A stretch of DNA of 64,000 bases, taken from Symsagittifera roscoffensis. Taxonomy: Eukaryota; Xenacoelomorpha; Acoela; Convolutidae. Position 1 is the first letter of the stretch, and each line of letters opens with the position of its first letter. The DNA is taken from contig NC_087066.1 of the NCBI RefSeq assembly GCF_963678635.1, forward strand, positions 66,843,477 through 66,907,476. The letters run 5' to 3'. The position numbers were made by a program, and so were the translations under genes. This document shows positions 52,301-60,800 of the stretch, in pieces. The notes under the pieces were generated by a model. That model was given only the letters and a program-made list of their open reading frames with translations. It was not told the DNA's origin and ran no database searches.

Positions 52301-54375
52301 CGGAGGCAGCACCCTGCATGACAGCGTCGGCAGAAGAAACATGCGATCATTTGATAAACGTGTGGATAGCAAGGCATGGCTGCCCCATCACGTTCCAATC
52401 GGACAATGGCAAAGCATTCGTAGGTGATCTCACGAAAGAGTTAATGAAAAGGTCGCAGGTAGCGCAGGCCCACTCGACCACTTATCACCCGCAAACGAAT
52501 GGCCTAGTCGAGAGGCAGAATCGCACACTGGTATCCATGTTGAGAGTCTACTGCTCACGCTATATGGATGACTGGGACAAGCACTTGCCGCAAGTGATGG
52601 GTGCTTACAACAGCACGGAGCATTCCACCACGGGAATAAGTCCGCATATGATGCTGACGGGTCATGAAAAAGCACTCCCGTTAACGTTCTTCTACCCTGA
52701 ATATGAAGGGAAGAGGACAGCACCGCAAACGTACGTGCGGGACGTTATTAGAAGACAACAGGACCTCAATGACTTATGCAGGAGGAATACGCAACAGGCG
52801 CAGATTAGACAAAAAAGGAGGTTTGATAAAAGGACGGCCGATGCAAAAGCCTACTCAGTTGGCGACTACGTCTGGGTGTTCCAGGAAGTGGTTCCACCAA
52901 AAGGAACCAAGAAACTATTAAAGAAATGGCGTGGTCCATTTCAGATAACAGAGGTGCATCAAGGAGGTCGTTTTTATCGGCTGAGCACCGGAAGAGCGGC
53001 TCATTACGAGAATATCAAACCACACAACGCCTCGTCCGAGGATTGGTGCATCCCAGCGGACATGCAAGAGGGAGACTATTTAATAGTGGATCCTGCTTGT
53101 GAAGTGAATGAAAGGGGTACTCGCGACAAGAACGACGGGAATGAGATGGTGGACAATTGTGATCTACCACTGGATCTCGAGTTGACTGAGCGAGTAGAGG
53201 GGGACGATGAAACTCTACCCTATGCCGAAGAAGACTGGGATTGCCCGGAACAAACCAAAATTGACAGAGGAATACAGCCTGACTTTCCGCTCACTATGGA
53301 GACACGCCAAAGTAAGAGGAGAAAAAACCAGAAGAAATACAATCCGTATGGCGAGGACTTCGTTGTAGACCGGATAGTAGTGAGTGATGTCATAGACTCG
53401 CTGGTGGGGCTGGACGAAGTAGCGATGCTAGAAGAAATCGACCTTGTGAACGATATGGATCAAGATTGGATCGACGATCGATCAGAACCGGAAGTGGAGT
53501 TCGAACCAGAAGCGGAACAGACTCATGAGCAAGAACTAACAAACTTGCGCGTGCTCGAATGGCTCCACGATCTGCCGACAGATCCAAAAGAGACGATCCT
53601 GACGGTTCAGGACGTCGACAGAGACGGCGTCAAATACATCAGTCATGACAATACCGAGTCCAACTGGGTCGCCCCAGATGGTCCTCTACGTGTTCCACAA
53701 TCCAACCTCGGTCTCCTAGACTTTGGGCGATCGACGGGGACGTCGATGGATATTTTTGTCCGGGGAGTGGGGGTAGGACTCACCCACACCGAAAACCTCA
53801 TAATAAAAAAATTGAAATCGGCAAGAGAAACCGGAGAACTAGAGACAGAGGGCGAGAATGCTAAGAAACCACCTTTTGGACGAATCTTTGAATCGTATTT
53901 TGATCTCCCGAACCATTATTCGAACAATATCGTTATAACGGACAGCGATTTCATACTCACGGAACGCACGTGCGCCATAGCGATAACGGCGGACGTAAGC
54001 TTCAAAACAGCACTAGCAGCCGACTTTAAAAGAGAGTACAAGAATATCGAGTTTTTGTGGAAACAGAGGCCTGGTGTAGGAGGAATGATAGCGTTACCCC
54101 CTGTTGCATCACAGATACCAGGGAAATATTTGTGTTTTTTGGTTACGAAAGCTACTGATAGGCAACACGTGAATCCGGAGAGCTTGGTGTTGGCCTTGAC
54201 TCGACTTAGGGATTTCCTGGTTGAGAGAGGTGTGACCTCTCTCTCGTTGCCAGTATACGATCCTAATAGGGGAAAGCTACATCCGAGAGAGTTGTACGCT
54301 CTTGTGCATGTGATATTTTCAGAGACTGACATAGAGGTTTACTTACATAAAAAATACTATCTGAGCATATGCTAA
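46198..54375 (+). CDS. ORF2: Ty3/gypsy Gag(CA-NC)-Pol polyprotein with C-terminal macrodomain, about 2725 codons
   Basis: Open from a TAG at 46195, in the -1 frame relative to ORF1; it has no ATG until the codon in TTMYASMFEPL. Domain order by residue: capsid about 68-272; CCHC knuckles at about 308 (CANCGSMDHHVSAC) and 360 (CFFCNLEGHFKSDC); aspartic protease LLDTGA (D669); RT with TTLDLGSAF (D1088) and YVDD (Y1153); RNase H starting at D1301 (LDTDAS) to NADSLSK about 1420. A 490-residue acidic insert follows. The integrase has H1944, H1949, C1979, C1982 and DDE D2010-D2069-E2105 with the typical 35-residue D-E spacing, then a GPF module (KWRGPFQITEV, about 2244). After an acidic linker the last 140 residues (about 2585-2725) match the TARG1/Poa1-type macrodomain pattern. 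These include TADVSFKTALAADFK, LVTK (K2651) and a closing FSETDIEVYLHKK. Coding is fully intact. Confidence 0.92.
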   Translation: MAGAFQLKGALTPYEHRNKERPRAAPQRPGWTNPVPPEADATPETRLPTVPQVSSVPDLTTVSQDTTMYASMFEPLNRSLETFITKLSKSTERGERSRRTLKKPKSYKDESDGCIDTWIEVMKLHFEEENLSKKQECSALTSNLEGTALNCVMAKRANERDSARKIFDILLNRFGSGVQGHQAMVKFEKRRQRDEESIDKFLDDLELLRRRSNPDERISERNLAIASKFMDGVRSEELKTMLATHFTLSLDQVPTPDDLRMKSREYLLIKPRAQNRYSNYGNYSGTNTGANSSWYKPRDDMDKRRSCANCGSMDHHVSACSAYKQNMKAIGYFLEDSDATDEDHEEYVRGLIMKYGPRCFFCNLEGHFKSDCTQFWDAVADAKHPRHDEALSGVKASRARLMNEAESRRKETTPSTFTTKKVKTWPDEGVASNLETESSSPLKVDYGLAARTALQNVKQDLATKEVEQWVRSELESTDLRESLNVLSKTTRAEDEKEPKKQGLKLNVISGKTFGVTKAGTKIMSIISVAGHQVVKNLSEPSEITLVHLDIYADYLKEKDPKLDSRAVRALLTTGGPRLMKVDGHYIDVHGPYPILMNVDGINIYTKAHITDANDQVGRIYIGQEELKVRRIGHNAMLEQDAVHIGCEADLAAHVLDVQGRQLSVKGLLDTGAVVSVMPVKTWTDMGFERSDLIPTNIRLAAANQGAIYVAGRTPIISLQLGGRHLWMSFLVVENLDESDQFILGRDFVRNFDVTIDLNDGLIRIKDPERKYEKRPLNKILINQAKVPIFLDRKVRLKPNQAVIATFRRNLNELSNDRQVCLVPNPNSKSSAILGRSFSLTQSGLCVSVLLNTEATTVTIQRGKKLGYALPLNTDFLSVENLKKFDVTKCPLHANQECIMKRVIELKSSRKLFSMKSETDDGLSSCSNFPERPTEAELAANRPVLPEIEHLKGKISDKELDSLRAVLDRNADVFSKHKADIGCCNFVEHEIEIEEGSVPHREGARRMTPNKSEACRKEIEMLMEYDMIEPSKSPWACGVVMAKKKGGQLRFCCDFRYLNAVTIKDAYPIPRIDESLSKLGDAKFFTTLDLGSAFWQVPLRKQDREKTGFACELGLFQWKRMPFGLCNATATFQRLMAQALTSVTKKYGNLIMCYVDDVVIATPTLEDHIERLEEVFSCMKQAGLKCKPSKCEILRDSIKYLGRLVDKHGVIPDPEAVEAVLTWKAPKTDTQLMSFLGFANYYREFIKGYADKIYPMQRLMRNKGKKFTWTDEAQVSFENIKRELCEAPVLGMPTEKGMFVLDTDASVVAISGILHQEQEWNGRTVLRPIAYGSKVLSDTEMKYGAPKAEMFAVITFVEKYRAYLGSAPFKLRVDNRALAWLKTYSMDQSYIGRWIVRLDGYHMIIEHRTRDKHQNADSLSKKTEFYERLEEKQANQSEIKDGFSFLDKETYDKLPLTRWLDKSGHPIPGHPDLPVETAAEIKLLARGEPVPLDLLVRSNLVQQELTRLGINSIALLNKTVNVAPDVMGKLRDLLDREVNRHDREWMETMQRLTVTERTEKRPVSIRSRGVERDCRSIVNQLVTSMPKEVLLRTSFTEYGTSNQNQATEEVRIRSKSSFTRRVHFTDAKEEYEPSPDCSSMDETMPGESDTFEPVKDVSSDESDTFEPVQDDLSGERLTRPPRGRILSGESGSKRPMDRVLSGESRNISDNVEYDVEESVVSSGDSRPQSWDNTSETTSNSDVSEIAIHSLLVDWKQRGLDRETHQDPDRDRYTSDEEGTVVDNAADELELIAVSKRPTRLLPHGTVVRTNLEPSVQEATHLKKIWCVKLMDDAHAPEIMSGQMNVVKTYLKARYRLSDLLRAQRNDRMTSSLKRWIENGAPDKGDLEEDSYKILKQFYLKRKDLLYLNKDGIVACKRKEEDKVLYKYNSIVLPQLYQTELLFRSHDQMGHQGVDKVYNRIQKRFEWPGLKKACEKWIAACLSCQQAKDPRKLRFPLQSIESSGFNEVVQIDHQKICMTATGYNQVLVMIDHFTKYAEAAPCMTASAEETCDHLINVWIARHGCPITFQSDNGKAFVGDLTKELMKRSQVAQAHSTTYHPQTNGLVERQNRTLVSMLRVYCSRYMDDWDKHLPQVMGAYNSTEHSTTGISPHMMLTGHEKALPLTFFYPEYEGKRTAPQTYVRDVIRRQQDLNDLCRRNTQQAQIRQKRRFDKRTADAKAYSVGDYVWVFQEVVPPKGTKKLLKKWRGPFQITEVHQGGRFYRLSTGRAAHYENIKPHNASSEDWCIPADMQEGDYLIVDPACEVNERGTRDKNDGNEMVDNCDLPLDLELTERVEGDDETLPYAEEDWDCPEQTKIDRGIQPDFPLTMETRQSKRRKNQKKYNPYGEDFVVDRIVVSDVIDSLVGLDEVAMLEEIDLVNDMDQDWIDDRSEPEVEFEPEAEQTHEQELTNLRVLEWLHDLPTDPKETILTVQDVDRDGVKYISHDNTESNWVAPDGPLRVPQSNLGLLDFGRSTGTSMDIFVRGVGVGLTHTENLIIKKLKSARETGELETEGENAKKPPFGRIFESYFDLPNHYSNNIVITDSDFILTERTCAIAITADVSFKTALAADFKREYKNIEFLWKQRPGVGGMIALPPVASQIPGKYLCFLVTKATDRQHVNPESLVLALTRLRDFLVERGVTSLSLPVYDPNRGKLHPRELYALVHVIFSETDIEVYLHKKYYLSIC

Positions 54376-54820
54376 GAATTGCGCTCGGCGATAAGTGGTT
54401 TTTATTAAGTTGCTCGATAAGAATTAGAGTCAAGCTTTAGGTTAGGCTTTAGGTACAGTATTAGGAATTAGGTTTTTACATGATAGTATAGGTGTGTGAT
54501 GTTTATGTGTTTATGTTATGTTTTATTGTTATGATATGTTTTATGTTTGTGTCATCAAGGTGACAGCGCTTATTCGTGCTACTCTGACAAAGATAAAGGT
54601 GGACGATCCACCTTGGTGCTAAATTTTAAATCAGAATTGAAAAAGAGAATTTCAATTGAGAGTTTTAGAGAATTGATTGATGTTGCATCCTAAAATGATG
54701 GTTCTAAGTCGCGACCTGTTTTTTAGATCTTGATTGATCGAAAATTGTTTACTGAACACTGAATCAGAAGAGACAGAGAGAAATTACACGACACGACAAG
54801 AAGAATCAACACGAAAAGAA
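54376..54820 (+). promoter_or_regulatory. ORF2-ORF3 spacer with hairpin and 3' splice site
   Basis: This is a 445-bp gap without an ORF. AAGGTGGACGATCCACCTT (54596-54614) is a perfect 8-bp stem with a 3-nt loop. GCGACCTGTTTTTTAG ends at 54726 and is a strong 3' splice site, with a TCTAAG branch-like sequence about 20 nt before it. The first ATG downstream of that AG is the ORF3 start at 54821. This suits a spliced subgenomic mRNA, as retroviruses use for env. Some TTAGG-like bases at 54437 are not a telomere array. Confidence 0.6.
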
Positions 54821-57800
54821 ATGGGTGACACTAACGAACTCATGGAATTCCTCTCAGCGAGTCTAGGAGCGACTCTAGACGAGATCTATCAGCGGCTGAT
54901 CGATTGTGATTTTACACGAGAAGACCCGGGGTTGGCGATGTTTGTGGTCGCACTCCTCAATGCACTGGGAAGAGAGGGTCGAGGGAATCGCCCTACAGAA
55001 GTCGTGTTGATGTTGGCCTTCGGTGAGTCCGGGACCGCCGAGAGAGGCCGAAACCGATTGATGAGATGGAGGCGCGGAGAGATGTCTGGCCACGACCTGG
55101 CTCGTGAGCCAGGACTAGGTGAGCAAAGGGACCACCGGCTAGGTGAGATGCCCTTGCCCGTCCAACCTGCGCAGCCACTCATTGGAGCGAAGAGACAACG
55201 TGATGGGCCAGGCCCGTCACACTCTGTCGACTCTCCAACAGCTGCTCCTCCCCTAAAGAGAGTGAGAGTGAGCGAGATAGAGATCCAGACGTCGGAGACG
55301 ATTGAGACACTGGAGAAGAAGGAGAGAGATCAGAGTGAGCTGTGTGCCAAACTTCAGGAGTACAGGGCCATAGCTCGGGAGAGAGACGAATGGAAAAAGA
55401 AATTTGAAGATCTGCAGGTGGCCTACAAGGAGGATGAGATAAAGCACCTGAAGGAGCTGTATATGGCGAAGGTGAGCCAAGTGTCACCGGAAATCCTGGC
55501 GAGCATGAGGTCCTCGGAGGGATCTAACGACACACGCCCCAGGACAACCGCGCAGGAGCTGTGCGCATCGAGAGGACCTGAGGTTCTGGATTTGCGTGCA
55601 TCAAAGGGGCCCGAGGCTCCTCAGCAGACACGACCGTCTGCTTCGAGTCAGAGGTTTACGATACCAGACCCTTCTGACACCTATCTAGCTCCTCAATTTC
55701 AGGAATCATTTAACCAAGTGGCCAGAGCCGCGATGGATGAGATCAACAGAGGCACTGAGCGGACACTGGCTAGGATCGTTCCTTCCCAGCGTCGTGATCA
55801 TTCATCAAATAGCTCGGAGCGAGCAACCCGCACGATAGCGTGTTCTGCGCCTGGTGGAGTATATGAGAAGTCTCGCGTGGTAGACATCAGGAAGAATCTG
55901 ATGGCACGTCATCAGTTCACGCAAGTGCCAGCCGAGCATCCTCGAGCCTGCCTGAATGACATGAGCTGGAACCCCGCCACGAACGACCAAGTAATTCCCC
56001 CAGGGAGTCGCCATTTGATCATTGGAGACAGTTTGGTGAGAGATCTGAATGAGATCTTCGTCTATGGTCATACTACCATTCTGTCCTTTGGAGGAGCCTC
56101 AGTGGCTCAAGTCATCAAAATGATGGAGTTCCAGAGCGAGGATCATTTGGATACATTAATAATAATGCTGGGGACCAATGACGTCTCGAGAGCCCCCGTG
56201 ACTCCGGAGAACAAGTGGGAACCTCTATTGGTGTGCCTATTGAACGAATTGAAAGAAAAGTATAGACCCAAGCTCGTGATCCTGTGTACGATACCACCAA
56301 ATCCTTTGGTGGGCACTATAGCTGCAGATTTCATGAATGGCAACGTGACGCGGTGGAATGAAATGACCCGCAGTCTGGTGAGAAACAACCCTGGCGAGTT
56401 GCGACTCCTGGATCTCGAAAATATGCTGCGCATGACTGACCACATCGCGCTCACTAAAGATGGAGTGCACTTCAATACCCAACGAGGGAGGCATTGGATT
56501 AATGATGTGTTTCAGACGCAATTGAGGGAAGCGGAGCAAGAGTCGAGGGCGACCGGTTCTTTGGCTCGGACCAATTTGACCGGAGGGAGTAGAATAAGGG
56601 CAACCGTGCCCGAATCCCTCGCCAACCGTCTAGGGCCCTTGGCGACGGAGACGGTTGGAGCCGCAACCGTCGCTCCGAGCTCGAACGTGAGAGACAGGCT
56701 GGGGACTGCTCCTCCTCCCAGGCCGCAATCGACTGGAAGCCGACTCGGCAGATCGGTGGAACAGAACAACAGGAATAACTCCCAGACCGCGTCTAGGAGG
56801 AACGATTCGCCTGCCACGACAAATCCTGCTTCGACAGCAGGACCGTCTACAAGTACCGTGCCAGCGGAGGGAATTGAATCAGGCAGCAGGCTGCTTTGGA
56901 ATAGATCAGATCCTAGCCATTGGGGTCAGTATAAGACGGACATGTCGGCGAAGTTGAATATGAATACCTTGACGTGTCGGGAAGATGCGATGAGAATGAC
57001 TGGCGGTGAAAGTCCCACCGTGTCGCGACTTTATCGGATACCGGGCGTGGATTGGCTGCTAGCAGAACAGGAGAAATTCAGCTCCTCGACCTCACTCCGA
57101 CATGTAGACCTGGATGGATTACCTCATGACAATACCTTTGGACCTTTAAACACCCGGTCGCTCACCGACGTTCGAGATAGGACCCGGGAAAGGACACCAC
57201 CTGTGCGCAAGGGCATGTTCCAGACGGAGAACAAGCCCAATAACAAACATCACAAGATGTACAGACAATTCGCTAAACCACCCGGTCAGACGCCGGGCGA
57301 GTATTCGAGGGATTACCCCCGAACTACAACAGTGGTTGGAGACGATAAGAGATACGGGAACCTGAAGGCCCCAATAGGCGATGGCCTTTTTGCAGCTTAT
57401 GACCCCTTGGACATGAAGGCTGCAAAATATCTGGTTGTGGCCGGCTCCGATTATTTCTACACGCCCCGTTCTCTATTCTGGCCCGATGTGATTTTCTTAA
57501 CGGCGCCTAAACTGGACTGGGGACAGGCGATAGGCATGATGATAAGTGTACGGAGAGTGGTCAGCATGGAGCCGCAGGTAATAGTGGTTGCAGGCTCAAA
57601 TGATCATCTACAAAGCAGAGGCTTATTGTCACGTCTGACGGATGGATCGATCCCGAGTAACGAAGTTATAGGGGAGGCGATAATGACACTGCTCTCGGCG
57701 ATGGCCGAGGTAGAGGCAGCAGCAAGACAACGTTTCACCATGAATGTGGTGAAGGTAATCTTCGTATTGTCACCAGGCTACGCTGCGTTGCCTGAACCCC

Positions 57801-60800
57801 TTCAATTTGTGTACACAATGGTCACGACGATAGCTGAGGGGATATTTAACGTGATAATTCCTGCCCCAAACAGAGTGGTGGACCCGGACAATTACTATCC
57901 GTCCCGATCTGAGCTTCCCGCCGTTTGGGCTGACATCTCGAATGCCATACAGGGGCTCAGAGATTGTAGCACAACTCGGTTGGTGCTAGATGAAGTTCTG
58001 GGGTTGGAGCTGTCCAACTTCGCAAGATTATTGAAGCTAAGACCAGGGGTAGGTGACGATCATCTATTAGTACAACAGGTGGCTGATGATCTCTGGTTCA
58101 GACAGATGGATCAGGCAGAGAATGAGCAGGGAAGGATGATCAGAAAGAACATGACGTCAGCAGAGGAGGACCTCATGGCAATGGCTTTGCGTACGAAGCC
58201 ACACAACAACATATGGTTGTATCTGTCACCGAGGCTGTGCACCTTGGGTGAGGACGCGTTTGAGCATGCGCCGGCAATAATTAAAGAGATACATGTGTAT
58301 CTGAAGAATCTACTTAATGCCCGGGAGTTGGCTGGAGGCAAGATGTTGAAACTGATGCAAGACGTAAACACGATGTCGCTGGATAAGTTCCAAGCTGACG
58401 TGCTGGCCACAAAGGCACAGTACGAACGATCAGATGCTATCTTGGGTGGAATGGGAGTGGGATGGACGCCATCTTTCCTATCGACGTGCTATCCGAGGGC
58501 ATCTAGGAACCTGATCGCGAGTTTCGTCAAAGACATCAGAAAGTTGTCGATTGGCCTGGTGCTAGCCTTATACGTGACATTTGGTCATGAAAACTTTGTG
58601 AAAGGACCGGCAAACCTCTTTACCCAAGCGTTGGCAGATTTGAGATTGGATGGACTCCTGACTCTGATTGCCATGACCTATGGTCGACTGGGAGACTTGC
58701 TTGTGCTATTGCGTTACCCTGAACAACTACAGGGACCCAGTCGTGAGTTCAATGCACAGTTGGAAACTGCCTCGCTCAAGAAGATGAAAGACTGGAGGAC
58801 TCTCCTACTTCAATACCTCTTGCAACAAAACAGAAACGTCACAGGAGAGGACAAAGTGGCGACGAACGCAAGCGAATGTAAGCAGTATTGTGGCATGCCC
58901 TTACTAACAGACTTAGCTGTCATGATGCGGATTGATCCGTTAGCTCTGGTCCACGGACTGAGGGAATTCGTCACAGTGGTGTATGGACCGGTGATGTCCT
59001 TTGCGTTCCCGGATGTGCAAGTTAAAGCGTACAGGAATTCAGTGTTGTACGTCAACCTGGTCTCAGTAGTGGATTGTTCCGTGCTGAATTGGGTAGAGCA
59101 AAGTGAACTGAGAAAGCTGGCTAGCGATGATAGGCTATTCGGAAGAATAGCAGAGCCAGTTTGGGTGTTGATGGACTTCAACAACCACTTCAAATGCCGA
59201 ATGGGCCGTGAGGATCTTTCCCACATCCAGTTTAACCCAAAACTCTGGAATTTGAGACCAGTGGTGAAAGATACAGGAGAGGCTGTGGTAGTACCTCAAT
59301 TGCCGGGAGCCTATGCCCATGCGAAAGAGAATCAACAAACATGGCTTCCTGGGTCCAGGCCGCTGCCGGACCAATGCCATCGATATCCACCGATAAGGAG
59401 GATGTTGTTGGGAGTCACATCTCCCATCATTGCCCCTCGTATCGGAGCAGCTCGTGACGCGGAGAAGAGAATGCTGAAGTGGAGTGGAGGGATGGAGCCG
59501 CGCTTCATCAGCTGGAACGCTGCCGCTGCGCATACGTTTGACTTCTCATTCCCCGATGCCTGGAGCAGGAAAAAGATCAAGGCACTACCCTCCAGGAGAC
59601 CAGAGGTCTCGGCTGAAACGTGGAACGAAGTATATTCTTCAGCGGATGACTTATCGAGACTGAAGTGGTCAGGAGAAGCGAAAGTGGTGATGCTGGAGGT
59701 GGCAAGAGAGAGCAGAGGAGGCTCATATATAACGATAGAGGACCTGGCCCCACATGGCGAGGAGTTGGTAGAGTTCCTGGTCGATGATGAATTGTTTTAT
59801 CATGCAGGAGACATGGCCGTACCGGCTCGGCCGGATTCGGGCACAGACGCGCGACAAGGACCCTCGGGACCTAGGCCGAAACCTGATGCGGACGACGATG
59901 AATTGATGGATCAGGACGATAACGATGACGGGACCGGAAGTAAGACGGAGAAACCGGGAGAGACCGATCTAGGAGCGTTGGAAAGGGACTTGCTAGAATA
60001 CCGGTTCAGTGAAGACGACGATGGGGAAGTCGATGGGAGTTTATTGCTAATGGCACCATCGTCCTTCATGTCTCCTACAAAGGAGGCGTCGGCCGATCTA
60101 TCTCCGATAGACCCAATAAGCCAGGCTAGAGAGTGCCGAAGCAGGGACCCACAGAAACTGCTTTATGAATCACCAAGGAGGAGGAAAATCGAAGAGTCTA
60201 TGAAGATATCTTTCCTCAGCACATTACCAGAAGAAGAATGGGAAAGATATCAAATGGAGTTGGAAGGCAAGACAGGAGCAATCTGGAGCCGAGTAAACTT
60301 CATGGAGAAATCTTGGGACGTGATAAGGCGATATGGGACGCAGTCCATAATGAAGGTGGGATTGAACCAACCCATCATGCGTGAGGTCCTGGAAAAAATA
60401 GTGAGCTCCATGGAGTCGGATGTTCTGACCGAGTCAGTAACAGAAGACAGTGCCGATGATCAGCATGTTGCAAAGAAATTACCTGTCAGACGAGCCAGGA
60501 AAGGGCTGAAGCGACTAAAAGGGAAAACAGGAAGTCGAGCCATGAACCCGAGAGCGGTGAAGTCGAGAGCCAGCGCAGTGGTGACCTCTTTAACGAGCGC
60601 AGGTCGTTCAGGCGAGAGCGGGCAAGGAGATAGTACAACGCTGACAGGGGGAGAAAAAGAGAATCTGATACCCCCTATGCTCTTGGCAGGTCTGACCGTA
60701 ACCGCCACTAGATCGAAGAAGACGGCGCGAACCCTGGCAGACACTAAGTTAGAAATGGAAGTCATCAGTCAATGTGGATCTGGAGGACTTGAAGATTATA

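Noticed and set aside
54437-54453. Telomere-like TTAGG bases
   Set aside because: Only two or three imperfect units occur in a TA-rich spacer, so this is not a telomeric array.
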